A stretch of DNA of 64,000 bases from Bolinopsis microptera (taxonomy: Eukaryota > Ctenophora > Tentaculata > Lobata > Bolinopsidae). Every line of letters begins with the position of its first letter. Within the stretch, counting starts at the first letter, position 1. The translations under genes and the position numbers were made by a program. The stretch is from positions 11,570,902 to 11,634,901 of the forward strand of contig NC_087076.1 in NCBI RefSeq assembly GCF_026151205.1, given 5' to 3'. Positions 26,608-37,706 of the stretch are shown here, one piece after another. The notes beneath the pieces were generated by a model. It was given only the letters and a program-made list of their open reading frames with translations. It did no database searches and had not been told where the DNA came from.

Positions 26608-27545
26608 TAGGAACGACCGGTCTAAGGTTTTGCTGCCGGACCGAACGAAGACGATATTCGTTTGTCGCATTATTCCGGGCCGAACCGGGTAATAAAAGAA
26701 GATATATAAGGCTGCCGGGAAAATTGAGATTAATCCTTGATGTGGTTTTATCAATTATAATAATTAAAAGCCATGTGGACGACAATGAGAAAGTGCTTAC
26801 AGTCCGACTAACTGTGTTTCACGCCCTATTTCAAATTTTCAACCAAACTTCTTTCTCTAGCGCTGTGATCGCAGTCACTTGTTGGATATGTTGTGCGAAG
26901 CAGTGCAGAGACCACTGAATGATCTGCTGTATGAGCAGAAGCTAGAAACGAGTTGGAATAAAATCAAAACATTGCAAGAATTCACTGCGCCTTGCCTAGC
27001 ACAAATGTACAAATTCTTCAGTAAGTAAAGCCCGCAGATCAGCAGCCATGCAGCTCTTATAAGATTTCGAAGTTCGTGGCGTCAATAATAACCGAAGATA
27101 ATGTCCAAAGTTTTTAATGGCATGAAATGGTCTTTGTTTTAATCCTTGACATGTAAGGGGAGTTAGCAACGGTTTGTTTACCACAATAAAGCAGGACCCT
27201 CCTGGGCACTGCTGAAATGCTCATAAGTAAAGCAGAAATGGGTAGCTGTTTTGACTCTAACCCCACTCAAAAATCTCACATCAACGGGTCTTGAACAGTC
27301 GCTGACAATTAACAGCGAACCGTGAGGCGGGAATTTACCGGTCGCACTGAGAGCAATGGAGCTGGATGCCCTTAGTAAGAATTTTGACAAGAAAAATTAT
27401 ACATTTTTTAGAACACTAAAAAAGAAATGTCCCTGTTGAATACCGGCCAAAGTTTTGAAAAACCGGACCGAAACCGAACCGAACCCGGAGATTAAAGCCG
27501 AATATCCGGCTGAACCGGATTCAGCCGATATCCGGTCAGTTCCTA
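26608..27545. mobile_element. hAT-like non-autonomous element, copy 4
   Basis: Left flank is a clean tgctagag; the right flank is tgcgtagag. Confidence 0.63.
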
Positions 27546-28202
27546 TGCGTAGAGGAGCTTTAGTTTCTAGCTATGGTCCCATGGAGATATTCTTCTTCTG
27601 GCTATTAAATATATTTACTTGTTTACTATAAAACTTACTATGTGTATTTTATCGCGATGTTTCTTGTATTTTCACAACTAAATAATCCCCGTTTGACCCT
27701 GAATATCCCTAAGCAGGCTCCGTACACCTAATACATCTGAAGGAATGTACAACAGTAAGAGTGTACTGGAGGGTACCCTCCTAAACGCAAGTTAGCCGCC
27801 AAGAGTCCCTCTCATAACCCTGAAAAAAGGTGAGTTGTACCCTGTCTGTGATGATGCTATAGGTTACATTTTAAGTAGATTAAATTAAGGAATTTACGTG
27901 TGATAAGGTACACAATTCTCTACTGACAACTCTACTAGAATATTTGGTTAGAGAAGTTGTAAACATAATGTATACAGTGTAAAATCATTGTAAATGTTAA
28001 ACATGAAATGTAACATGTAAAATCATTGCATAATGTAACAGTGTTAATGTAACAGTGTTACAAACTCTCAGACAGTGCGTTGAGTACATTGAACTGCCAT
28101 GTAACCATGGAAACACCCTCTCCAACTAAAGAAAGGGGATGTGGAGGAGGATGTGGAGGTGGTTCAGGTACTAAACTGGGGTGTATGTCTCACTTGATGA
28201 CG

Positions 28203-29614
28203 GCAGTAGTCTGTACTTCAGTCAGTAGTCGTACGTTTTAGTCAGTAGCATGTATTCAGTCAGTAGTCTGTAGTTCAGTCAGTAGTCCTGTAGTTTCAGT
28301 CAGTAGTCAGTAGTTCCAGTCAGTAGTCTGTATCAGTCAGTAGTCTGGTACTTCAGTCATATCTGTACTTCAGTCAGTAGTCTGTAAGTTCAGTCAGTAG
28401 TCAGTATTCAGGTCAGTATCTGTACTTCAGTCCAGTAGTCTGTACTTCAGTCAGTAGTCTGTAGTTTCAGTCAGTTATTCTGTAGTTCATTCAGTAGTCC
28501 TGTACTTCAGTCAGTAGTCCGTACTTCAGTCAGTAGTCCTGTACTTTCAGTTCAGTAGTCTGTAGTTCAGTCAGTAGTCTGGAGTCCAGTCAGTAGTCCG
28601 GTACTCAAGTCAGTAGTCTGTACTTCAGTCATATCTGGTAGTTCAGTCAGTAGTCTGTATTCAGTCAGTAGTCTGTACTGTCAGTCAGTAGTCTGACTTA
28701 GCAGTAGTCTTAGTACAGTCAGTAGTCCTGTAGTTCAGTCAGTAGTCTGTAGTTTAGTCCAGTAGTCTGTAGTTCAGTCAGTAGTCTGTACTTCAGTCAG
28801 TAGTCCTGTACTCAGTCATAGTCTGTACTTCAGTCAGTAGTCTGTACATTTCAGTAGTACGTCTGTAGTTCAGTCAGTAGTCTGTACTTCATCAGTAAAG
28901 TCCTGTACTTCGAGTCAGTAAGTCCTGACTTCAGTCAGTAGTCCTGTAGTTCAGTCATAGTCTTACTTCAGTCAGTAGTCTGTAGTTTTAGTCGTAGCAT
29001 TAGTTCAGTCATAGCGTAGTTCATCATATCTGTAGTTCAGTCAGTAGTCGTAGTTCAGTCAGTAGTCTGTAGTTCAGTCAGTAGTCCTGTACTTCATCAG
29101 TTAGTCTGGACTTCAGTCAGAAGTCTGTACTTCATCGTAGTCTGTACGTCAGTCAGTAAGTCTGTACTTTCATCTGTAGTCTGTAGTTCTGCAGTATTCT
29201 GTACTTCAGTCAGTAAGTCTGTAGTTTTAGTCATAGCATGTAAGTTCATCATAGTCTGTAGTTCAGTCAGTAGTCTTAGTTCAGTCAGTAGGTCTGTAGG
29301 TCATCAGTAGTCCTGTATTTCAAGTCAGTAGTCTGTACTTCAGTCAGTAGTCTGTACTTCAGTCAGTAACTGTACGTCAGTACAGTATCTGTAGTGGTCA
29401 GTCAGTAGTCATAGTTCCATGTCGGTAGTCCCTGTACTTCAAGTCAGGTAGTCTGTACTTCAGTCATAGCTGTAGTTCAGCATTAGTCTGTACTTCAGTC
29501 AGTAGTCTGTACTTTCAGTCATAGTCTTAGTTCAGTCAGTAGTCTGTAGTTCAGTCATAGTCTGTAGTTTAGTCAGTAGTCCTGTATTCAGTCATGTAGT
29601 CTGTACTTCAGTAT
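28203..29614. repeat. 19-bp minisatellite, copy 5
   Basis: About 1.41 kb. Marker variant units lie near 28,235, 28,983 and 29,223. Confidence 0.96.
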
Positions 29615-30419
29615 AGTCAGAGTCTTTATATCACTTGATTAATACTTCCGTGTAGAACCTCGAGACCTCATGCTATGAGTCAATATGAATGATAAAATGA
29701 ACAAAAAATGAATATATTATATCGTATAAATGAATAGAGACAACGAAAGTTTCAGTTATTGATGGATTGCACTACCCCGAGGCAGTACTCTGCCATTAAC
29801 GCCTTAAAATGTTTAATTACAATCAATTTAAAGATATACACACATACATAAATATAATAACACTATTAGGGATTGAAAATGATTCTTATCCTTACATTAA
29901 TTTAGAACAGTAATAACAGAGTCCCTGAAAGAATTCACAGATTATCTTATCTGAAAATGGCAGTGAAAATTGTTGGATGGCGTGTAGCATTGTAAAATAC
30001 CTCGAAGATAGTCTATTCGTTTCTGCGATAAAGTTTTGTGTTTCGTTGCTGTACTTCCCGCAAACTTTAATCACACCTTTTATCACACTTCCTAAACCTG
30101 GGGCAACGTAGCGACTGTGAGTGTGGGTATTCTGATTACCAAATATGTCACGTGAACATCTAACAGTTTGTAATTGTTTTAAGCACGATATTAAACCTCC
30201 GAAATCAACTCCTGAGTATGCCTCAGATAGACTCTTTGTAAATTTTGCTCGTCGATATCTGGCTGTTGATTTTCATTCAGCATCGTGTATTTTTCTTCAA
30301 ATTTACCACATGAGTAGAACCAATTGTCCGCGCCAAAATTTTTACCTGAAAGCTGGCCGTGGTTGCTGAGGGTGGATATAGATTAAATACAGAATTCTTT
30401 AAAAAATTGTATTTTCAAG
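29615..30419. other. Gene-free block between minisatellite and E1 (copy 5 as example)
   Basis: AT-rich block of about 0.8 kb with no recognised exon, RNA gene or mobile element. The other copies lie at 898-1698, 8075-8879, 15316-16119, 22465-23270, 36774-37562, 44085-44895, 51237-52035 and 58377-59192. In a normal RRP5 gene, coding for the rest of S1 domain 4 would follow E8, and I do not see it here. The block is therefore best read as the intron upstream of E1, brought next to E8 by the duplication. The minus strand keeps a short open stretch containing ENQQPDIDEPKIT, which I cannot assign. Confidence 0.6.
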
Positions 30420-30526
30420 AAAGAAAAAGTAGAGCATAATATTCTCGGAAGAAATCCTTAGCCAAAAAGTCTAAAGATGATTCTATTTCTGATCTGGGAA
30501 AACCCGTTGAAGATCTGACATACAAG
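30420..30526 (+). CDS. Exon E1: charged N-terminal linker of RRP5/PDCD11-like protein
   Basis: Consensus exon begins after ttttcag and ends before gtaaac, phase 0 at both ends, about 35 residues. It reads KEKVEHIFSEKSIAKKSK, then DDSISDLGKPLEDLTYK. It is rich in Lys, Glu and Ser with no domain, like the low-complexity region ahead of the first S1 domain in PDCD11, where LEDLTYK would stand just before that domain. The identification rests on position next to E2 more than on sequence. No methionine start is present, so at least one exon should lie further upstream in the complete gene. Confidence 0.6.
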
Positions 30527-30541
30527 GTAAAACGATAAACA

Positions 30542-30571
30542 GAAGGGGGGGGTGGGGGGGGGGGGGGGGGA
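30542..30571. other. Long g-rich run unique to copy 5
   Basis: About thirty bases, nearly all g, interrupt the consensus gataaacacatttattg just after E1. No other copy has it. Its form fits a basecalling artefact. Confidence 0.7.
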
Positions 30572-30600
30572 CTGTTATTGTTTTAATTAGATAATATTCA

Positions 30601-31230
30601 CTAGTGTAACCCGGCTACGGCCGGATTAACTGCCGCAGTAAAAAGGTAGGGAGTAATACCCGCTAGTCCAAAACCCGGATTAGGCCGAGCATTCTATTCG
30701 GAGTGCCCTCTCGTATCCAATAGTATGCTTAAAAGATAGTAATTCTTAATGAATATCATCAGATATTAACCCTAACACGCATGCAACCACACAGCCTATC
30801 ATATTTGTGAACTGCATTACATTGCCGTATGAAAGTATGAACTCGCCTACAGTCCAAACAGAACCGTTTGAGCACTGCTCTCCCTCCCCTAATAAGTTGA
30901 TAGTATTATATGACCATGTAATATATACGCCATTAATAAATACCTACATATGCAGAGAGAGAGCTAGCCCCGTAACTCTTGCCGTTCATCTCAAGCCATT
31001 TTATGTAACCATATTTTTGTGAAACAAAACCATCGATTAAACCACTTACCACCTGCCGATGTTGTTAATAAAAGTTGCGGATGGCTGCGTCAAGTTTGTC
31101 GGCACTATACCGAAAAAAACCAGTCCGTAACATTACACTTTTTTTTTGTATAACCGTTCGAATTACACACAGACACACACACAGACACCCACACAGACAC
31201 ACACAACATACCTGGTGTTATTAAATTTGA
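30601..31230 (-). mobile_element. Non-autonomous Helitron-like element, copy 5
   Basis: Begins ctagtgtaaccc on the plus strand, with the hairpin short by one base, and ends after the ac-rich tract at ttga. Confidence 0.58.
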
Positions 31231-31331
31231 AATACACTTGCTATGCCTGACCTTTGTATCGGTCCTCATTGGCACAAATCCAAAATATCACTCTCTATAA
31301 CAACATATTAATGTGGATAGTCTGTTTTTAG

Positions 31332-31429
31332 AAACTGTTCCCCTGGTATGCTGATGCTCGGTGTTTCTGAAGTTGTGAGTGATGTGGTAGTGAACCTCCC
31401 CAATGGATTACTGGGGGGCTTTATCAGAG
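31332..31429 (+). CDS. Exon E2: first half of S1 domain 1
   Basis: Consensus exon follows a tract ctgtttttag and ends agag before gtaatg, phase 0 in and phase 1 out, about 34 residues. It reads KLSPGMLMLGVVSEVGEVDV, then VVNLPNGLTGFIR. This is the most diagnostic exon: the pattern GM..LG.V.EV.E...V..LPNGL.GF is the opening of the first S1 RNA-binding domain in PDCD11/RRP5. S1 domains are five-stranded OB folds that contact pre-rRNA. In copy 5 a g run and some one-base losses disturb the frame near the 3' end; the consensus does not. Confidence 0.87.
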
Positions 31430-31657
31430 GTAATGTGAATAAGTGCATTTCTATTTAAATTGTATGTCTTGAGGGCACCAAATAAGCTTTGGAATTAGGA
31501 TACTAGCGCTAAGATAAAATATTTTGATAACAATTAAGTGCAATGTTAAATCATACCGAATGAAAAAATGAATGAAGAAACTAGATGTAGAAGTAATTTA
31601 TATCAATATTGAATTCTTGTGGTTGAGCCATATCTAATTCTTATCATAATATGCTAG

Positions 31658-31729
31658 GTACTGATATCAGCGAGGAATTAACATGTTATCAGAACAACGC
31701 TTGAGGGACGAGGAAGAGAAGGTGAAGAG
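31658..31729 (+). CDS. Exon E3: S1 domain 1 middle, acidic insert
   Basis: Consensus exon starts after atgctag in phase 1, ends at gaag-ag before gttagt in phase 0, about 26 residues. It reads GTDISEEFNSVIENNAEGDE followed by EAEGEE. The first part matches the V-T-(E/D)-I-S segment after strand 3 of S1 domain 1. The acidic tail fits the variable loop seen there in PDCD11. The donor gttagt is weaker than the others, and the frame stays open for about 60 more bases past it. Confidence 0.75.
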
Positions 31730-31949
31730 GTATTTCCTCTGTTGTAGATTTGGAAGAAGAGAAATGTACTTACAGAACGGTGGCGTGAGAGTTCACCACA
31801 CTGTTCTATACTCAAACTCAGAGATTCGATACTAAATTAATCATAACAATTTCTAACAGCCTTCTTTGAACATCAATTTTATTGTAAGCCAACTATAACA
31901 TAGTAATCTCTATTCTTTAAGCTCCTGTAAGTTCCTCCACTTAATTCAG

Positions 31950-32106
31950 GAATCTAGACCTCTGTGACTTGTAATCAGTGGGACAGTTTCTTATCCTGCT
32001 CGGTTGTTGATGTAGTTACTGTTGACAAGACCGCAATACTCACCTCACCACCCAAACCGAGATAGTGAACGTTTCTGTCAGCAACAGGATATCAACAAGA
32101 CTTATG
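31950..32106 (+). CDS. Exon E4: end of S1 domain 1
   Basis: Consensus exon starts after aatttcag and ends aatatg before gtaggt, phase 0 at both ends, about 53 residues. It reads ELDLCDVVSVGQFLSCSVVD, then VVTVDKTRKLNLTTKPEIVN and VSVKQQDINKNM. The pattern V-G-Q-F-L-S-C-S-V followed by K-L-N-L-T is the last two strands of an S1 domain, where PDCD11 has an equivalent L..G..V.C.V block ending in L-S-L-N-P. Several copies show this frame clearly in pieces. Confidence 0.85.
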
Positions 32107-32322
32107 GTATGTGATTCATTCCGATTTTAAAGGACTAGTGACCACCTTACCTCTTCATAAGAATATCTTTTTTAGTATGAAATGTTTCAATGCTGCTTTA
32201 TTAGCCGGAACCTTATTTCCGTAGGTTTTCATCTAAAATACTAAATGATTGTGCCACTCTTTAAACAAAAATACAGTTTTAGGATTATCTGATAGTTGAA
32301 GTGTAAACATTAAAAAAAACAG

Positions 32323-32486
32323 GTGCTACAAGGAGTCATTCCAGAGTGTTGAAGAGGTACGGGTACTGTGAACGTGGGATCAAGGGAGTAACAGCCTTCC
32401 TCCACAAGAGGGCAGTGCTCCTGAAAGAAGTGTTGATATTGTCGGGGTGTGTCAATACGGTAACCGATGGCTAAACCTTATTTTAG
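32323..32486 (+). CDS. Exon E5: S1 domain 2
   Basis: Consensus exon starts after aaaaacag and ends ttttag before gtgagg, phase 0 in and phase 1 out, about 55 residues. It reads VLQGVIQSVEEYGYMVNVGV, then KGVTAFLNKSAVLLKKCDIV and RVVVNTVNDGNLIL. G.I.SVE.YGYMV..G..G..AFL is the standard S1 core, and it matches domain 2 of PDCD11, where the same block is followed by a V-G-x-V-x-x-V-V strand. Best single-copy views are at 17,984-18,148 and 53,916-54,075. Confidence 0.88.
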
Positions 32487-32818
32487 GTGAGGTGTGTTTA
32501 TAAATGGTGCAGCCCCGGGGGATTATATCCATTGTTTTTATTCTCTCTCTCCAGAGTTTGAGATTGAAAATACAATAAAATTATGAAACTCATATCTATA
32601 ATCTCTGAAATTTCTGTGCAATTCTAAGAAGAATTACGTGAGTATGAAAGGGTCGCGTATGGGCAGTTACTTCTGGGCCACCTGTATAATGTGGGTAGCT
32701 CTGGCAGTGTAGTCAGGTGCATACATTTATAATTAAAATAGTTTAAAATTTTAGCAGGGAGATAAATTATTAATCGACTCTTATTAACTGTCTAATTAAC
32801 ACAGTCTAATTAACACAG

Positions 32819-32962
32819 GACTGTACGGCGTAGGGATGGAAAGCACTTTCGGAGAAAACAGTAACCCACTTTCTCTTCTCTGACGCCAGTCACCTTGTTA
32901 ATACACCGTTACGAAACAGGCTGCTAACGACTGAGATGTACCTTCCCTATGGGGGTATCCTG
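32819..32962 (+). CDS. Exon E6: end of S1 domain 2 and start of S1 domain 3
   Basis: Consensus exon starts after taacacag in phase 1 and ends atcctg before gtaggt in phase 0, about 49 residues. It reads GLYAVGMKALSEKTVTTFSS, then LTPGHLVNITVKKQAANGLR and CTFLGGIL. The L-T-P-G-H-L-V motif opens S1 domain 3, as L-L-P-G-L-V-V does in PDCD11. The coding part breaks off just before the long intron that carries the two DNA elements. Confidence 0.83.
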
Positions 32963-33040
32963 TAGGTACTCTTTCCACTTAGGGACTGTTTTGCTGGGGT
33001 TGATGCAACTCATTAATGTCAGTATTCCATAAAACCCCAA

Positions 33041-33122
33041 ACTGACATGACATTATTGACATTAATTGACATTAATTGACATTAATTGACATAATTGACA
33101 TTAATGACATTAATTGAACATT
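33041..33122. repeat. Left decamer array of the MITE (copy 5 example)
   Basis: About eight units of attaattgac. In every copy it is preceded by an inverted copy, gtcaattaatgtcagt, about 17 bases upstream of actgacatt. The array start can therefore fold into a stem. Confidence 0.85.
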
Positions 33123-33711
33123 ATCGATAAATATTCAATATATTCACGTCTATGTTTAGTAGATCGGGTCAAAAAAACAAAATGTCCTTAAATAATTATG
33201 AGTATGTTCTTATCTTGTTGATCCTTAGGTTCAAAGACCTACCAAAAAAATTTTTCAGCTTCCAACTCTTCCATCTTCGGTCCCACCGGCCACGCCCAAT
33301 ATTTTTTATTGGTTTCTTATACCAGGTAAAATATCTAGAATCGGCTTTTTTTTTTTTTAGTATGAAGGAGTAATGTTTAGCTGTTTAAAATTCGTTATTC
33401 AAAAATAAATGTCATGAAGGCATTTCGGTTTAATGTGGGTTTTGAAGTCTTGATGAAGGTGAGAACCCACGCCCGCTTGTATGGCAAGGCCCATTTAAGA
33501 AAATCTTAATTTCGGGAAACCCGTATTATTTTAGTTTTTATTGTTTAATGATCTGAATTTTTTTCACATTTCACCTTTCCATATGTGATAGTAGTGAATA
33601 CATTGATGATATAAACGTTCTAAAAGTGCTAAAAATAAATATGGTAACCTACAGAATCCAGGTCGAAAAATATCATGTCCAATAATGTCAGATCCAAATT
33701 TTGCAAAACAG

Positions 33712-33775
33712 AAAATTAATTGACATTAATTGACATAATTGACATTAATTTGACATTAATTGACATTATTGACGT
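33712..33775. repeat. Right decamer array of the MITE (copy 5 example)
   Basis: About six units of attaattgac run directly into the right terminal inverted repeat. It is preceded by gtcaattaatgtcagt and a 17-18 base loop, so the same inverted arrangement as the left array is repeated in direct orientation. Confidence 0.85.
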
Positions 33776-33797
33776 TGCATTCCCCCGTTTGCTAGAG

Positions 33798-34712
33798 TAG
33801 GAACCGACGTCTAAAGGTTTGTGGCTGCCGACCAGAAAAGACCGGATATTCCGGTTTGTCGCATTTTCGGGCCGGAACCGGGTATTAAGAAGAAGATATT
33901 TAAGGCTGCTCGGAAAATTAGATTAAGCCTTGATTGTGGGTTTTTATCAATAATTATGAATATAAAAGCCATGTGGACACAATGAGATAGTGCTTACAGT
34001 CACGACTAACTGTGTCACGCCCTATTCAAATTTCAACCAACTTCTGCCTGTGAGCAGCAGTCACTTGTTGATTAAGTTGTGCAGCATGCAGAGTCACTGA
34101 TTGATCTGCTGTATGACAGAGCTAGAAACGAGTTGGAATAAAATCAAACCATTGCAAGAATCACTGCGCCTTGCCTAGCACAAATGTACAAGATTGCTTC
34201 AGTAGTAAAGCCCAAAGATCCAGCAGCCAGTGCAGCTCTTATAAGTTCGTGGCGTCAAAATAACCGGGATAATGTCCCAAAGGTTTTTAATGGCATGATG
34301 GCCTTTGTTTAATCCTGACATGTAAGGGGAGATTAAGCCACGGGTTTGTTTACCACAATAAAGCAGGGACCCGCTGGGCTCTGTTGAAATGCCTAAAGTA
34401 AAGCATAAATGGTAGCTGTTTTGACTCTAAAACCCACTCAAAAATTCACATCAACGGGTCTTGAACATTCGCTGACAGATAACATGCGACATGTGAGGGC
34501 GTGGATTACCGGTCACAGAAGCAATGGACTTAGATGCCCCTTAGTAAAATTTTGACAGAAATATTAAATACATTTTAGGAACACTTAAAAAAGAAATGTC
34601 CTGTGAATATCCGCCAAATTTTGGAAACCGGACGAAAACCCGAACCGGAACGGAGATTAAAGCCGAATATCCGGCGGAAAACCGATTCAGCCGGATATCC
34701 GGTCAGTTCCTA
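33798..34712. mobile_element. hAT-like non-autonomous element, copy 5
   Basis: Clean tgctagag on both sides, about 0.915 kb. Confidence 0.66.
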
Positions 34713-34878
34713 TGCTAGAGAGCGTTATTCTTACTATGTCCATGGAGATATTTCTTCTTCCTGGCTATTAAATATATATACTTGTTTTTACTTAAAAACT
34801 TACTAAGTGTTATTTTATCGCGATGTTTCTTTATTCACAACTAAATAATCCCCGTATGACCCTGAATATCCCTAACAG

Positions 34879-34993
34879 GCTCCGTACACTAATACACTTG
34901 AAGGACAAGTACAACAGTAAAGAGTGTTACTGAGGGTGTACCCTGCAAACGCAAGTTAGCCGCCAGAGTCCTCCTCATTAACCCTGAAACAAG
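34879..34993 (+). CDS. Exon E7: S1 domain 3, second half
   Basis: Consensus exon starts after ccctaacag and ends aacaag before gtgagt, phase 0 at both ends, about 39 residues. It reads GSVHLIHLKDMYNSKSVLE, then AKRKLAARVLLINPENK. The H-L block followed by K-L-x-A-R-V-L is the usual close of an S1 domain. The middle gaggg(t)gtaccc is a homopolymer-ambiguous spot: only the version with two g keeps the frame open, and the copies disagree there. Confidence 0.8.
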
Positions 34994-35112
34994 GTGAGTT
35001 GTACCGTCTTGATGATCTATAGTTCATTTTAGTAGATTAAATTAAGGTTTTACTGTGTGATAAGGTACACATTCTCTACTGTAGCTACTCCACTAGAATA
35101 TTTGGTTAGAAG

Positions 35113-35219
35113 TTGTAAACATAATGTAACAGTGTAAATCATTGTAAATGTAACAGTGTAAAGGTAACAGTGTAAATCAAGTTGCAAATTAACAGTGTTA
35201 ATGTAACAGTGTTACAACT
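35113..35219. repeat. aatgtaacagtgt short tandem repeats ahead of E8 (copy 5 example)
   Basis: Five to six degenerate units of aatgtaacagtgta, interspersed with aaatcattg, fill the intron directly upstream of the E8 acceptor. They are present at the same place in all copies where this part is readable. Confidence 0.85.
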
Positions 35220-35224
35220 CTCAG

Positions 35225-35359
35225 AACAGTGCCTGTTGAGTACATTGAACTGCCATGTAACCATGGAACACACTGCTACCAACTAAAAGGGTGATGTGGT
35301 GGAGGATGAGGAGTGGTCAGGGTACTAAACCGTGGGGTGTATGTCTCCACTTGATGACG
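35225..35359 (+). CDS. Exon E8: end of S1 domain 3 and start of S1 domain 4
   Basis: Consensus exon starts after aactctcag in phase 0 and ends gacg before gtcagt in phase 1, about 45 residues. It reads TVLLSTLNCHVTMETPCYQL, then KKGDVVEDVEVVRVTKRGVY and VSLDDG. K.GDVVEDVEVVRV...GVYV.L matches the opening of S1 domain 4 in PDCD11. The only plausible donor, gtcagt, is also the first six bases of the minisatellite, so intron and repeat begin together. Without splicing the frame meets TAG at once. Confidence 0.82.
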
Positions 35360-36773
35360 GTCATAGTCTGTACTTCAGTCAGTAGTCTGTAGTTTAGTCA
35401 TAGCAATGTAGTTCAGTCAGTAGGTCTGTAGTTCAGTCATAGTCCTGAGTTCAGCTCAGTAGTCTGTAGTTCAGTCAGTAGTCTGTAGTTCGTCCAGTAG
35501 TCTGTAACTTCAGTCAGTAGTCTGTACTTCAGTCAGTAGTCCTGTATTCATCAGTAGTCTGTAGTTCAGCTCAGTAGTCTGTACTTCAGTCAGTAGTCGT
35601 ACTTCAGTCAGTAGGTCGGAGTTCAGTCATAGTCTGTAGTTCAAGTCAGTAGTCGGTACTTCAGTCAGTAGTCTGACTTCAGTCAGTAGTCTGACTTCAG
35701 TCAGTAGTCTGTAGTTCAGTCAGTAGTCTGTAGTTCAGTCAGTAAGTCTGTACTCCAGTCAGCAGTCTGTACTTCAGTCAGTAGTCTGTAGTTTCAGTCA
35801 GTAGTCTGTAGTTCAGTCAGTAGTCTGTACTTCAGTCAGTAGTCTTACTTCAGTCATAAGTCCTGTAGTTCAGTCAGTAGTCTGTAGTTTCAGTCAGTAG
35901 TCTGTAGTTTAGTCAGTAGTCTGTAGTTCATCAGAATCTGTACTTCAGTCCCAGTAGTCGTACTTCAGTCAGTAAAGTCTGTACTTCAGTCAGTTAGTCT
36001 GTACTTCAGTCATAGTCTGTAAGTTCAGTCAGTAGCTGTACTTCAGTCATTAGTCTGGACTTCATCATAATGTATCTGTACTTCAGTCAGTATCCTGTAT
36101 TTCAGTCAGTAGTCTGTACTTCAGTCAGGAGTCCGTAGTTTAGTCAGTAGCAATGTAGTTCAGTCAGTAGTCTGTAGTTCATGTCAGTAGTCTGTAGTTT
36201 CAGTCAGTATCTGTATTCAGTCAGTAGTCTGTCGTTTCAGTCAGTAGTCTGTAACTTCAGTCAGTAGTCTGTACTTCAGTCAGTATCGTACATCAGTCAG
36301 TATCTGTACTTCAGTCATCAGTCTGTACTTCAGTCATTAGTCTGTAGTTCAGTCAGTAGTCTGTACGTCAGTCAGTAGTCTGAGTTTAGTCAGTAGCATG
36401 TAGTTCAAGCAAGTCAGTAGTCTGTGGTTCAGTCAGTAGTCTGTAGTTCAGTCAGTAGTCGTAGTTCAGTCAGTAGTCTGGAGTTCAGTCATAGTCCCTG
36501 TACTTCGAGTCAGTAGTCGGTCTTCAGTCAGTAGTCTGTACTGTCAGTCATAGTCTGTAGTTCAGTCAGTAGTCTGTAGTTTCAGTCCAGTAGTCTGTAA
36601 CTTCAGTCAGTAGTCTGACTTCAGTCATATCTGTGTTCAGTCAGTAGTCTGTACTTCGTCATATTCTTACTGTCAGTCAGTAGTCTGTAAGTTCAGTCAG
36701 TAGTCTTGTAGTTCAGTCCGTAGTCTGTAGTTTAGTCAGTATCTGTAGTTCATCATAGTCTGTACTTCAGTCT
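35360..36773. repeat. 19-bp minisatellite, copy 6
   Basis: About 1.41 kb. Marker variant units lie near 35,390, 36,138 and 36,383. Confidence 0.96.
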
Positions 36774-37706
36774 AGTCAGTCTTTATATCACTTGTATTAA
36801 TACTGGCCGGTGAATGAACCTCGAGAACCTCATGCTATGGTCAATATGAATGATACTGAACAAAAATGAATATGATTATATCGTATAAATGATAGGAATA
36901 CGGAAAGTTTTAGTGATTGATGGATGCACTACCCCTAGGCAGTACTCTGCATTAACGCCTAAATGTTTAAAAATACAACAATTAAAGATAACACCATACA
37001 TAAATATAATAACACTATTAAGGAATGAAATAAGTTCTCTATCTTCTTAACATTATTTTAGAAAGTTACAGAGTCTGAAAATGTCACAGATACTTATCAG
37101 GAAAATGGCAGTGAATTGTTGGATGGCGTGTAGCCTGTGTAAAATTACCTCGAAGATAGTCCATATTTCGTTCTGCGGATAAAGTTTTGGTTTCGATGCT
37201 GTACTCCGCGCAACTTTAATCACACCTTTTATCACACTTCCTAAACCTGGGCAACGTAGCGCCTGTGGATGTGGGTTATTCAGATTACCAAATATGTAAC
37301 GTGAACATCCTAAACAGTTGTAATTAGTTTAAGCAGCGATATTAAACACCGAAATCAACTCTGAGTATGCCTCAATAGACTCTTTTGTAATTTTTGGCTC
37401 GTCGATATCGGGCTGTTGATTTTCATCAGCATCGTGTATTTTTCTTAACAAATTTACACATGATAGAACCAATTGTCCGGCGCCAAAATTTACCTGGAAA
37501 CTGGCCGTGGTTTTCTGGTGGATATTGATTAATACAGATTTCTTAAGAAATTGTAATTCCAGAAAAAAAAGTAGAGCAATATCTCGGCAAAATCCCCCAG
37601 AGCCGAAAAGTCTAAAGATGATTCCTATTTCTGATCTGGAAAACCATTGGAAGATCTTACATACAAGGTAAACGATAAAACACATTTATTTTAATTATAT
37701 ATATTA

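Larger units (their letters stand above)
23271..28202 (+). pseudogene. RRP5/PDCD11-like partial gene, copy 4 (E1-E8)
   Basis: Exons: E1 23271-23374, E2 24153-24252, E3 24465-24544, E4 24772-24929, E5 25144-25302, E6 25635-25775, E7 27716-27829, E8 28072-28202. The E3 acceptor and the E5 donor each carry a private one-base change against the consensus. Order, spacing and phases match the other copies. Confidence 0.8.
32996..33786. mobile_element. MITE with decamer subterminal arrays, copy 5
   Basis: Same structure, about 0.79 kb. The left flank is gttttgct; the right flank gtttgct is short by one t. Confidence 0.63.
30420..35359 (+). pseudogene. RRP5/PDCD11-like partial gene, copy 5 (E1-E8)
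   Basis: Copy used for the exon-by-exon description below. Joined as a consensus, E1-E8 give about 335 residues: a charged N-terminal linker, S1 domain 1 (E2, E3, E4), S1 domain 2 (E5 into E6), S1 domain 3 (E6, E7, start of E8) and the opening strand of S1 domain 4 (end of E8). This order and the linker lengths follow metazoan PDCD11. The full family protein is about 1,800-1,900 residues with about a dozen S1 domains and a C-terminal HAT/TPR-like region, so only the first fifth is represented. The E6-E7 intron carries two DNA elements. A long g run near 30,546 sits in the E1-E2 intron. It could be a working internal part of a larger gene or a dead duplicate, and the sequence does not decide. 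Confidence 0.8.

Noticed and set aside
31773-31850. Extra exon after ttacag between E3 and E4
   Set aside because: E3 and E4 already join in phase with the expected domain sequence, and this segment translates to nothing like an S1 domain.
33232-33327. Exon inside the MITE, bounded by ccttag and cag-gtaaaa
   Set aside because: The splice-like ends look good, but none of the three frames continues the S1 domain 3 sequence, while E6 and E7 join perfectly without it.
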